Assembly (NCBI GenBank): GCA_900541315.1
Contig: UQJF01000085.1
Coordinates: 1 to 14,483 of the forward strand
DNA: 14,483 bases
Direction of reading: 5' to 3'
Source: an uncultured Clostridium sp.
GTDB taxonomy: Bacteria > Bacillota > Clostridia > Lachnospirales > Lachnospiraceae
Below, piece after piece: positions 1 to 6,545 of the stretch (position 1 is the stretch's first letter; the number at the start of each line of letters is the position of its first letter). The notes under the pieces were generated by a model. It was not told where the DNA came from, made no database searches, and saw nothing but the letters and a program-made list of their open reading frames with translations. The position numbers and the translations under genes are program-made.

Positions 1-54
1 CTGCGACCTCCTGGTCCCAAACCAGGCGCTCTAGCCAAGCTGAGCCACACCCCG
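1..54 (-). tRNA. tRNA-Pro (anticodon TGG), 5' portion, cut by window edge
   Basis: On the minus strand the sequence begins CGGGGTGTGGCTCAG and continues through a D-arm to a perfect 5-bp anticodon stem (CCTGG/CCAGG) around the loop TTTGGGA. The anticodon TGG occupies plus positions 17-19 and identifies a proline tRNA. The gene runs off the left edge just after the anticodon arm, so the T-arm, acceptor 3' strand and any encoded CCA are not seen. A consensus promoter lies immediately upstream. Confidence 0.93.
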
Positions 55-68
55 TCGCAACAAAGAAT

Positions 69-97
69 ATTATATATGACCATTATTGTTTTGTCAA
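69..97 (-). promoter_or_regulatory. Sigma-A promoter of tRNA-Pro
   Basis: Reading the minus strand, TTGACA (92-97) is followed after exactly 17 bases by TATAAT (69-74), a perfect match to the housekeeping consensus. The expected start point is about 7-8 bases before the mature tRNA 5' end at 54. This fits a highly expressed stable RNA. Confidence 0.9.
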
Positions 98-130
98 CAC
101 TTTTTCGCATTTTTTTGCATATACTATCCT

Positions 131-472
131 CTAATTCCAGTTTTTCCATACATCCGGCAGATACCCCAGTGTTGATTGCTTACCGTTTCTGACCACCGGT
201 GTCTTAATTACCTGTGGATTTTCAAGAACTTTTTCAAGTTTGTCTTCGTCAGCAATATATTTTATAAGGGCAAGTAAGTTCTTGTCTTTCCCATCCCAGT
301 TGACCATGTTATCTAATCCGCCATTTGCCTGAGCTACAGAATTAAATTCTCCTTTGCTCATGCCCTTTTCTTTCATATCAATGAACTGATACTTTATGCC
401 ACGCTCTTTAAAAAAGCGCTCAGCCTTTCTTGTATCATTACATTTCTTTGTCCCAAATATCTGTATATTCAT
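131..472 (-). CDS. Spx/ArsC-family thioredoxin-fold protein
   Basis: This 113-residue protein has the length and pattern of the ArsC/Spx/YffB family. The N-terminal strand (MNIQIFG) leads to a single cysteine, Cys11, in TKKCNDTRKAERFF. The TPVVR motif (residues 91-95) supplies the typical cis-proline Pro92 and a following Arg95, then LGYLPDVW near the C-terminus. Spx proteins usually carry a CXXC pair; here only Cys11 is present, so the protein is closer to the single-cysteine YffB/ArsC-like group. Whether it reduces arsenate, handles glutathione-like thiols or binds RNA polymerase cannot be told from the sequence. The ATG at 470-472 follows an AAGGAAGG ribosome site. It lies 96 bases downstream of the UDG-like gene and just upstream of the tRNA-Pro promoter, with no clear terminator between. 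Confidence 0.85.
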   Translation of the reverse strand: MNIQIFGTKKCNDTRKAERFFKERGIKYQFIDMKEKGMSKGEFNSVAQANGGLDNMVNWDGKDKNLLALIKYIADEDKLEKVLENPQVIKTPVVRNGKQSTLGYLPDVWKNWN

Positions 473-568
473 ATCAACCTTCCTTTGCCATCAATATAAG
501 TTTTTTGAGCATCATGTTTGCTTACCAGATGCTCTATCTTTCTAATTACATTACCCTATAAGTATCTA

Positions 569-1228
569 TTAGTGATATAATATTGATATAATTTCTCTTA
601 CAGCATCTACCAAACCATAATAAAGCAGGCAATCTTTAACCCTCGCTTCCGGATGCGAATATTCAACAATAATCCTGCCTGTTGGCTCAACAACATACCA
701 TATACCATGTTTCGTCTGTTTCCAGACAGGATTTGAATACTCCGTAATGTTATTAAAATAATTTCCAGAAGTACCACCACAGATTATAATATCTGGTTGA
801 CACATATTTATCTGATTACATAGCATCTCCCCGTTATCTATAGCTGCCTCTGTTATCTGCTCAAGTGCAGAGGTATGACCACCAGGAGTCTTTTTTACAT
901 TCACAACTGCTATCTGTTGCAGATTTTCTATTCTTTGTTCTTCAGTTATAGTTTCTAGCTCTTTCCATGGTATATCTCGCTCTAAGTGATTTATTCCTAT
1001 CACCCATCTGGTGACATTATCCCAGGTTTGCTTTCTTCCGCCTTCACGAAGAAATTCTCTTAAATCCCAGTCTTCTCCACCATTCACCTCTTTTAACAAA
1101 AATAGAATTTTTATCCCGCTTTTCCAGTAAAATTCATGATCAACTATCTCATCTCTTATAAAACCGGAAACCTTTGCTGCCCAATCGTCTAAGAAAGTAT
1201 TTTCTTTTTTCAAGTGTTCATTTATCAT
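569..1228 (-). CDS. Hypothetical protein resembling the uracil-DNA glycosylase superfamily
   Basis: This 219-residue soluble protein has no signal peptide or membrane segment. Visible blocks are a hydrophobic strand with a polar turn (ILFLLKEVNGG, residues 41-51), AVVNVKKTPGG (107-117), a strand ending in glycines (QPDIIICGGT, 144-153) and a late EYSHPEAR (189-196). The order is strand plus motif A, a central block, PDxxxxxGG and a terminal HP motif. It resembles the UDG superfamily, in which motif A and an HPS-type loop form the base-binding site. That assignment is inference from pattern: the usual catalytic GxDPY or GEAPG is not present, so glycosylase activity is unproven. The ATG follows GAGGAG about 11 bases upstream. 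A short open stretch upstream ends inside the start of this gene, suggesting a lost upstream partner. Confidence 0.6.
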   Translation of the reverse strand: MINEHLKKENTFLDDWAAKVSGFIRDEIVDHEFYWKSGIKILFLLKEVNGGEDWDLREFLREGGRKQTWDNVTRWVIGINHLERDIPWKELETITEEQRIENLQQIAVVNVKKTPGGHTSALEQITEAAIDNGEMLCNQINMCQPDIIICGGTSGNYFNNITEYSNPVWKQTKHGIWYVVEPTGRIIVEYSHPEARVKDCLLYYGLVDAVREIISILYH

Positions 1229-1295
1229 CTTTTATTTTCTCCTCGATCACCCCTGGATCATCTAACAGCCAAAGCCCGTCATTTGTAATGCTTCA
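1218..1295 (-). pseudogene. Possible 3' remnant of a gene upstream of the UDG-like gene
   Basis: In the minus frame ending with TGA at 1218-1220 there are 24 open codons with protein-like content (SITNDGLWLLDDPGVIEEK, then IKDDK). They overlap the ATG of the UDG-like gene by 11 bases, the arrangement of a translationally coupled gene pair. A stop closes this frame at 1293-1295, and another frame just upstream continues plausibly (SAEALQ). One reading is a gene broken by a frameshift and decayed. It is short enough to be chance, so confidence is low. Confidence 0.22.
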
Positions 1296-1745
1296 GCTGA
1301 CATTACGCCAGGGAAACATCTACCCTAATTATAGCTTGAAGCATATCTTATGTACATTATTTTCCACTACAAAAAAGTCCACCCACATCTGGATTTCTCC
1401 TAATGCCAGCAGACTCTATTTTATCTTCATTATTTTATTCAACCTTCAAGCTCTTCGCCAGACTCGTCAGCAAAGCCGCCATCTCCGGATTTCCTAGTAT
1501 AATCCACGATAATTACCGATCCATTACACGCAGGATAATTTTTCATGTGCAAGGAAGCTGAATGAGGCGATGCCGGTAGCATTGTCGATTGAAGCTGACG
1601 CGGCATATTGCAAAGTTCCGCGATGCAGAGTACTACCGGCAAGATTTTCTTTCTCTACTTCCTTTTCGGTCTGATACACACTTTACATGCGCCATCATTC
1701 CCATAGCTGCACTTCTTCCCCTATGTACACTTTTTCACAAAACTT
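1229..1745. other. Gene-free 517-bp stretch, probably decayed coding DNA
   Basis: No intact gene can be supported here. On the minus strand the frame ending at 1439 is open from about 1642 (ending SGDGGFADESGEELEG). Another frame in the same place reads GNPEMAALLTSLAKSLKVE before a stop, again protein-like but interrupted further up. The part near 1555-1640 is more GC-rich than its surroundings. It contains an inverted repeat, GCCGGTAG (1572-1579) with CTACCGGC (1633-1640), enclosing a smaller CGCGG/CCGCG pair (1599-1603, 1618-1622). I see no ribosome site, promoter or convincing terminator. The likely reading is the scar of an inserted element or of lost genes, but I cannot name the parent. 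Confidence 0.4.
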
Positions 1746-2243
1746 TTACAGATAATGCTGCTCAAACCGGGCTTCCCCATTGTCATCGATCTTCATCAGC
1801 ATATAAGAAGGTCTGTGTCCCTCCTGTCTCGGATAGGAAAGGCTGCCGGGATTTAAAGTGATCAACTCCTTTTCCCCGGATTTATCAATATCAAAGTATG
1901 GTCTGTGAGTATGACCGAACATAACGATGTCAAAGCCCCGCTCTTTTGCTTCCTGCTTTAAATAAGCAGGACCGGTAGACACATTATAATAATGTCCGTG
2001 GGTGAGAAGCACCTTGTACTTACCGATCATGATCTCCTTTTCCCGTTCTAACTGAGAAAAGAAATCATTATTTCCCATGATCATTTCCAGATCACAGCCT
2101 TTATCCACCCATTTCATGATCTCGTATTCGCTTCCCTCTGCATCTCCCAGATGGATCAGCATATCAAAAGGCTTTGTTTTCCTGATCACCCACTTCAGAT
2201 TTTCATCTTTTCTGTGTGTATCGCTAACGATCAATATCTTCAT
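1746..2243 (-). CDS. MJ0936/YfcE-family metallophosphodiesterase (YsnB-type)
   Basis: This 165-residue cytoplasmic metallophosphoesterase carries the family's metal-binding blocks in order: SDTH (Asp8, His10), HLGD (Asp34), GNND (57-60), THGH (His82, His84) and GHTH (His111, His113). The family hydrolyses phosphodiesters with Mn2+ or similar metals; the natural substrate is mostly unknown. Its start overlaps the stop of rdgB by four bases (ATGA at 2240-2243), so the two are translationally coupled. The same pair (ysnA-ysnB) is adjacent in Bacillus subtilis, which supports the YsnB-type assignment. It is a distant paralogue of the yfcE gene at 5678-6232 in the same cluster. No terminator is evident after its stop. 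Confidence 0.9.
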   Translation of the reverse strand: MKILIVSDTHRKDENLKWVIRKTKPFDMLIHLGDAEGSEYEIMKWVDKGCDLEMIMGNNDFFSQLEREKEIMIGKYKVLLTHGHYYNVSTGPAYLKQEAKERGFDIVMFGHTHRPYFDIDKSGEKELITLNPGSLSYPRQEGHRPSYMLMKIDDNGEARFEQHYL

Positions 2244-2857
2244 TTTTCTGCAACCTCTTCCTTTAAGGCCTGTTTCATTGCCTCTAATGCTTTTCCTCTG
2301 TGGCTGATGCGGTTCTTCTCTTCCATGGTAAGCTCTGCAGAAGTTTTTCCAAACTCTGGGAGATAAAGGATTGGATCATAACCAAAACCGCCGTCTCCTG
2401 CAGGCTCCTTTGCGATGAGTCCTTCCATGGCAGCTTCTCTCTGGATCACCCTTCCATCTTCTAAGACAGCGGTAATGTTACAGACAAAACGGGCACTGCG
2501 TTCTTTTCCTTCGGCATTTGCCAGACGCTCAATGATATTTCGGTTTTTGATCTCATAAGAGGTATCTTCTCCCATATATCTGGCAGAGTAAACACCTGGC
2601 TCGCCTCCAATATAATCTACGGCCAGACCTGAATCGTCTGCCAGCACAACGCCTCCTGTCTGCTTCCACACTGCCATTGCTTTAATTTTTGCATTTTCCG
2701 CGAATGTTTTACCATCTTCTACAATATCCAGGACAACACCTGCTTCTTTCATAGACAGCACTGGCAGTCCCAGGTCAGACAGAATAGCACGGATCTCACG
2801 CATCTTTCCCGCATTTCCCGTTGCAAATATGATTCTTTTTTCTTTATTATTTTCCAT
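2240..2857 (-). CDS. rdgB: RdgB/HAM1-type XTP/dITP pyrophosphatase
   Basis: RdgB hydrolyses the non-canonical nucleotides XTP, ITP and dITP to monophosphates and pyrophosphate, keeping deaminated purines out of DNA and RNA. The 205-residue protein has every family signature: ATGNAGK (12-18) at the N-terminus, ADDSGL (73-78), GGFGYDP (156-162) and SHRGKAL (185-191). The open frame extends 35 codons further upstream into the end of the protease gene. The homologous core, however, begins directly after the ATG at 2855-2857, which is preceded by AAAGGGTG, so I place the start there. The gene starts 38 bases after the protease stop and overlaps the following phosphodiesterase by four bases. Confidence 0.95.
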   Translation of the reverse strand: MENNKEKRIIFATGNAGKMREIRAILSDLGLPVLSMKEAGVVLDIVEDGKTFAENAKIKAMAVWKQTGGVVLADDSGLAVDYIGGEPGVYSARYMGEDTSYEIKNRNIIERLANAEGKERSARFVCNITAVLEDGRVIQREAAMEGLIAKEPAGDGGFGYDPILYLPEFGKTSAELTMEEKNRISHRGKALEAMKQALKEEVAEK

Positions 2858-2895
2858 GTTATCACCCTTTGTATCATGTGTTGGCTTTTCCCTGT

Positions 2896-4449
2896 TTATT
2901 TTGTGTCTGTATACACCTTCAGGCACAGGTTGCACTTCTGGGTCTCTTCTACATGCTCCCACAGAGAACCATTGTGGCTTAAATAACCTTCGCCGTCTGC
3001 CATTGTCACCTGGGCAATACCATCTCCGGCATCATATTCAATGGCTACAGGATGAACAGTATCCGGCGTTTTTATTTCCACTATTATAGCAAACTTTTCC
3101 CCCTGGTCCAATACTATTTTTTGATCAAAAGGAATCGTATAATAGCCTGAATACTCTAAAACTCCCTCTGCTAAAAGAGTCCTCCTGTTTAAAGCGGATT
3201 CCAGGCCATGATCCTGACTGAACCTGTCTTTTCCTGCAGCATCTGAGCCGTCCTTGTCCGGAAGATAACGTGCCACATAGATCTTATATTCTGTATCCGG
3301 CCCTGTTGCATAAAAACCGGCTGCCGCCAGCTCTTCCCTTTTTTCTGTGCGATAAGCATTGGCAAACCAGGCTGTATCTTTCCCATACCCGATCTGACCT
3401 ACCCAGCCGCAAAGATCACTCTGGTAGATCTTGTCATAATTGTCAGTAGGTTCAATTCCCGTGTATACAATATTATGGACTCCAATATTAGTATCATAAT
3501 AAGATACATAAAAATATCCCTGATCTCCGAAATCTTCGCCCCAGCTGTTAGTACATATAAAGGCTCCGTCTCCTTCCAGATCCATATTAAAATTTTCTTT
3601 CGGGAAATCATCATCCCAGCCTACGATCACAGAATCATGGTTAGGCTTTTCCGTACCAATATAGCAATAGGAATTGGTGTCACGATTGTAATAAATAGAC
3701 TCACTTTCATAATCCTGCATAGATGTATATAAGGAGCTTTGCACACCACCTTCTAAATAAACAGCCCTTTTAATAGCTTCATAATCTTTTGACGGCAGGA
3801 TCTGTATCTCCTGTACATGTTCCCTTGCTTTTAAGCCATCTGGGGAAATTCCATCACCATAAGGATCCTCTGACTCCCACACCGGTCCTTCCCAGGAAAG
3901 AAGATAAGCCATGGACATGGTGTATTCTCCCCCTTCGTCCTGCCCCAGAAGAAAATGATTGTGCATGGACATATGATCCACAGAAAATGTTTCTTTCTGA
4001 TCCGGCAGCAGCGTAGATTCCAGGGCAGTCAGAGAAGCAAACGCCCAGCAAGTGCCAAGAGATCCCTGATTGCCGATCTTAGGTGCACGTCCCTGTTCCC
4101 TGTAATCGTAAGAAGCCGGCAAAACTACATCCTCAGGCATTTTACGGTTCCAGATAACCGGCGGACCCGCTGTGCTTCCATCATCTTGTGCTGTGCTTTT
4201 CCCACTGTTTTGTGTATCTTTTCCTGCCTGAGTTTTTTTCTCCTGACCAGGATCTGTATCCTTACTTTCTTTCATCTGTTCCTGCTGCTGATTTTCTCCT
4301 GCCTGATCTTTTTCCGGTTTTGCCGGAATGCTTTTACAGCCCGCAAGACAGACTGAAAGAAGGATCGTACACATTATTCCAGGCAAAGCCGCTCCCATAA
4401 ACATGGAAACGGCTTTCTTTAATTGGATTTTTATTCTTTTTTTAATCAA
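2896..4449 (-). CDS. Papain-like (C1A) cysteine protease lipoprotein with lectin-like domain
   Basis: This 517-residue protein is predicted to be exported and lipid-anchored: basic N-terminus, hydrophobic stretch and lipobox LAGC with Cys38. A Lys/Gln/Asp-rich linker (about 39-100) leads to the papain domain, with Gln128 for the oxyanion hole, Cys134 in GTCWAFA, His271 in NHDSVIVGW and Asn301 in CTNSWGEDFGDQGYF. All catalytic residues are present. The C-terminal part, from WVGQIGYG onward, resembles the lectin-like domain that accompanies C1 proteases in Clostridia. It should act on the outer face of the membrane; the substrate is unknown. The start is TTG at 4447-4449 with AGGAG ten bases upstream. 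It overlaps the end of the methyltransferase gene by eight bases, so it is translated as part of that operon. Confidence 0.92.
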   Translation of the reverse strand: MIKKRIKIQLKKAVSMFMGAALPGIMCTILLSVCLAGCKSIPAKPEKDQAGENQQQEQMKESKDTDPGQEKKTQAGKDTQNSGKSTAQDDGSTAGPPVIWNRKMPEDVVLPASYDYREQGRAPKIGNQGSLGTCWAFASLTALESTLLPDQKETFSVDHMSMHNHFLLGQDEGGEYTMSMAYLLSWEGPVWESEDPYGDGISPDGLKAREHVQEIQILPSKDYEAIKRAVYLEGGVQSSLYTSMQDYESESIYYNRDTNSYCYIGTEKPNHDSVIVGWDDDFPKENFNMDLEGDGAFICTNSWGEDFGDQGYFYVSYYDTNIGVHNIVYTGIEPTDNYDKIYQSDLCGWVGQIGYGKDTAWFANAYRTEKREELAAAGFYATGPDTEYKIYVARYLPDKDGSDAAGKDRFSQDHGLESALNRRTLLAEGVLEYSGYYTIPFDQKIVLDQGEKFAIIVEIKTPDTVHPVAIEYDAGDGIAQVTMADGEGYLSHNGSLWEHVEETQKCNLCLKVYTDTK

Positions 4450-5611
4450 CGTTTCGGTTCTCCTGACTGCGTTTTGGCGGTCTGGGACCCATGAACTGAT
4501 AGAAATAGGTTTTTAACATGCCATTGTAGATCTTGCGGTTCTTGTCTGCCTTACGGCCAATGTATTTCTCCGCATCCTCATAAGATGTGATCAGATACAT
4601 GGACCAGGCATCTAAAGCTGCAAAACGCTCACCGATCTCTGTATACAGAGCCGGAAGGTTCTTTTTCTCTTCAATACGCTCGCCGTAAGGCGGGTTGGAA
4701 ATAATAAAACCATATTTCTTCGGATGGCTGAGAGCGTTTACCGGACGCTGCTGGAAATGGATCATATGGTCCACACCTGCAGACTGGGCATTGGCTCTGG
4801 CTGCTTTCACAATATCCCCGTCAATATCATAGCCCTGGATATCTACTTTTACTGTATCATCCAATAGATCATTTGCTTCGTCCATGGCATCATACCAGCA
4901 TTTTCTTTTAATAATATTCTTCCAGTCTTCAGATAAGAAAGAGCGGTTCATACCTGGTGCCATATTGGCTGCCATCATGGCTGCCTCAACAGGGAACGTA
5001 CCGCTTCCGCAGAATGGATCCACCAGAATACGGTCCTTATTCCACGGAGTAAGCATGATCAGTGCTGCAGCCAGTGTTTCTGTAATAGGAGCCTTGCTGG
5101 TAAGGGTGCGGTAGCCTCTTTTATGAAGGGAATCACCACTGGTATCAATGCCAATGGTAACAATATCCTTATACAAAAATACACGCAAGGGGAATTTTGC
5201 CCCATCTTCCGGAAACCAGGATACATGATAATGCTCCTTCATCCGTTCTACCATGGCCTTTTTCATAATAGACTGGATATCAGAAGGGCTGAACAGCTTG
5301 CTCTTAATAGAAGACGCCTTTGCTACCCAGAATTTACCATCTTCCGGGATAAATTCTTCCCATGCAATAGCTTTTGTTCCCTGGAACAGTTCCTCAAAGG
5401 TCTCAGCCCGGAAGCTGCCTGCTTTTAACAGAATACGCTCTGCAGTGCGTAAAAATACATTTGCACGGCAGATTGCCTCATCATCACCGATAAATGTGAC
5501 TCTTCCATCTTCCACCTGGGAGATCTCATATCCCAGATCCAGTATTTCTTTTTTTAATACAGCTTCCAGCCCAAAATGACAGGGTGCAATCAGTTCATAG
5601 GTCTGCTTCAA
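4442..5611 (-). CDS. THUMP-domain class I SAM-dependent RNA methyltransferase (RlmL/YpsC type)
   Basis: This 389-residue enzyme begins with a ferredoxin-like/THUMP RNA-binding region (about 1-160), including the typical ELIAPCHFGLEAVLKKEI opening. LHKRGYR (162-168) precedes a Rossmann methyltransferase domain with DPFCGSGT (198-205) for SAM binding and NPPYGER (306-312), the amino-methylation signature. Family members make N2-methylguanosine in 23S rRNA; B. subtilis YpsC is the closest-known type, so an rRNA target is likely but not shown. The chosen start is TTG at 5609-5611 with GAGGA seven bases upstream. An in-frame GTG five codons earlier is the alternative. The last eight bases overlap the protease gene. 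It follows yfcE by 66 bases. Confidence 0.92.
   Translation of the reverse strand: MKQTYELIAPCHFGLEAVLKKEILDLGYEISQVEDGRVTFIGDDEAICRANVFLRTAERILLKAGSFRAETFEELFQGTKAIAWEEFIPEDGKFWVAKASSIKSKLFSPSDIQSIMKKAMVERMKEHYHVSWFPEDGAKFPLRVFLYKDIVTIGIDTSGDSLHKRGYRTLTSKAPITETLAAALIMLTPWNKDRILVDPFCGSGTFPVEAAMMAANMAPGMNRSFLSEDWKNIIKRKCWYDAMDEANDLLDDTVKVDIQGYDIDGDIVKAARANAQSAGVDHMIHFQQRPVNALSHPKKYGFIISNPPYGERIEEKKNLPALYTEIGERFAALDAWSMYLITSYEDAEKYIGRKADKNRKIYNGMLKTYFYQFMGPRPPKRSQENRNVD
4460..4464 (-). promoter_or_regulatory. Ribosome binding site supporting the TTG start of the protease
   Basis: AGGAG on the minus strand lies ten bases before the TTG at 4447-4449. No ATG or GTG with a comparable site exists before the hydrophobic signal segment. 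Starting at the internal Met16 would remove the basic N-region of the signal peptide, so the TTG is preferred. Confidence 0.6.
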
Positions 5612-5677
5612 TCCGTTTTCCTCACAGTTCTAAATTCATTCCATTTTTCAATTTCTTTTTCAGTTTCATATTACTTT

Positions 5678-6232
5678 TTACAGCTTAATTTCTTTTACCA
5701 CTTCGCCATCCAGGGAATAAATGGCAAATATTCCATCTTCCAGGATCGCATATGTATTTGGATTTCCACCTTTAGGAATAGAAACAGAGCCTGGATTTAA
5801 TACAGTAATCGTCCCACATTCTGTTTCTGCTTTTTCCGCTTTCAGCAAATGTGTATGTCCATGTACCAGAATATCTCCAGCCTGCATAGGAGGCAGATGA
5901 TCCTGATTAAATACATGTCCGTGGGTTGCATAAAATGTCTTTCCATCTAATACCAGCAGTGCATAATCTGCCAGGATCGGAAACTGGAGCACCATCTGGT
6001 CTACTTCCGTATCACAGTTGCCGCGTACAGCGTAGATCTGGTCCTTTAATGGATTTAACATGGCAATGACTTCCTTTGGAGCATACTCCTTTGGAAGATC
6101 ATTTCTGGGGCCATGATAAAGGATGTCCCCTAAAATGACCATTCTGGATGCTTTTGTTTCTTTATAAATGTCTAACAGTCTGCGGCAGTAATACGCAGAA
6201 CCGTGGATATCAGATGCGAATAAAATCTTCAT
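5678..6232 (-). CDS. yfcE: YfcE phosphodiesterase
   Basis: This 184-residue metallophosphodiesterase has the same length as E. coli YfcE and matches its characteristic stretches: FASDIHGS with Asp8 and His10, VILGDILYHGPRN with Asp36, VRGNCDTEVDQM with Asn72, THGHVF (His104, His106), VHGHTH (His126, His128) and NPGSVSIPKGGNP near the end. The family cleaves phosphodiesters in model substrates with Mn2+; the physiological substrate is unsettled. The frame is open further upstream, but that extension lies in the repeat array. The ATG at 6230-6232 has AAGGAG seven bases upstream and begins exactly where homology begins. The last repeat unit ends less than 20 bases before the ATG, so its RNA fold could affect initiation. 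Confidence 0.94.
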   Translation of the reverse strand: MKILFASDIHGSAYYCRRLLDIYKETKASRMVILGDILYHGPRNDLPKEYAPKEVIAMLNPLKDQIYAVRGNCDTEVDQMVLQFPILADYALLVLDGKTFYATHGHVFNQDHLPPMQAGDILVHGHTHLLKAEKAETECGTITVLNPGSVSIPKGGNPNTYAILEDGIFAIYSLDGEVVKEIKL

Positions 6233-6250
6233 AAAATTGCTCCTTCTGTT

Positions 6251-6327
6251 CGTTAATGGTGCTGGTCCACTCATGCCCACGCGCTGTCGCGCTCTACTGC
6301 CTGCTGACGCAGGCGGGGCATTCGTTA
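6251..6327 (-). repeat. Structured repeat unit A, copy 1 (77 bp)
   Basis: This is 97% identical (two substitutions) to 6389-6465. Inside, an outer stem ATGCCC/GGGCAT (6273-6278, 6316-6321) encloses two hairpins. These are GCGC/GCGC with loop TGTC (6281-6292) and GCCTGC/GCAGGC with loop TGAC (6299-6314). The layout is that of a three-way junction. On the minus strand the unit begins with TAACGAA, a sequence shared by the array. Confidence 0.9.
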
Positions 6328-6388
6328 CATCGCAAACTCAGATTCCCCGCGCTTTGCGCTCTACTGTCTGCTTCGCAGACGGAATCTT
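6328..6388 (-). repeat. Structured repeat unit B (61 bp), same architecture, different stems
   Basis: The outer stem AGATTCC/GGAATCT (6340-6346, 6381-6387) has no sequence in common with unit A but pairs perfectly. The inner hairpins are GCGC/GCGC with loop TTT (6349-6359) and GTCTGC/GCAGAC with loop TTC (6366-6380). The second differs from unit A by one compensated base pair. The linker CTACTG between the two hairpins is shared with unit A. Confidence 0.85.
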
Positions 6389-6465
6389 CGTTAATGGTGC
6401 CGGTCCACTCATGCCCACGCGCTGTCGCGCTCCACTGCCTGCTGACGCAGGCGGGGCATTCGTTA
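6389..6465 (-). repeat. Structured repeat unit A, copy 2 (77 bp)
   Basis: Second copy of unit A, 138 bp from the first, with the same outer stem and both inner hairpins intact. The two substitutions fall outside the stems: T to C in the tail and T to C in the linker (CTACTG to CCACTG). The inner hairpins begin at about 6419 and 6437. Confidence 0.9.
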
Positions 6466-6525
6466 ATGGCTTGCGAAAAACAAATGTCTGCTTTCGCAGC
6501 CGCTTGTTTTTCGCTGCGCTCATTA
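6466..6525 (-). repeat. Structured repeat unit C (60 bp), divergent member of the array
   Basis: A perfect 11-bp outer stem, GCGAAAAACAA (6473-6483) with TTGTTTTTCGC (6504-6514), encloses one CTGC/GCAG hairpin with loop TTTC (6488-6499). The GCGC hairpin of units A and B is missing from the interior. On the minus strand it ends in CCAT followed by TAACGAA, as the A units do. It begins 20 bases after the rhodanese stop codon. Confidence 0.75.
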
Positions 6526-6545
6526 TATCTTACAGCCCGAAACTG

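Noticed and set aside
507..534. GAGCATC/GATGCTC hairpin between the ArsC/Spx-like and UDG-like genes as a terminator
   Set aside because: On the minus strand it is followed by A residues and on the plus strand by no T-tract; it remains an unexplained 7-bp hairpin.
1439..1642. 67-residue minus-strand open frame as a real gene
   Set aside because: It has no ribosome site, an unusual composition for this genome and a competing protein-like frame in the same place; treated as decayed sequence.
2858..2962. 35-codon extension at the N-terminus of RdgB
   Set aside because: It overlaps the end of the protease gene and has no similarity to RdgB; the later ATG has a ribosome site and fits the family length.
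6233..6280. N-terminal extension of YfcE beginning MGMSGPAPLTN
   Set aside because: The extra residues are encoded by the repeat array, and the ribosome site and all homology begin at the ATG at 6230-6232.
6251..6525. CRISPR-like reading of the repeat array
   Set aside because: Units are 60-77 bp structured elements in direct contact; there are no uniform short repeats with unique spacers and no cas genes.
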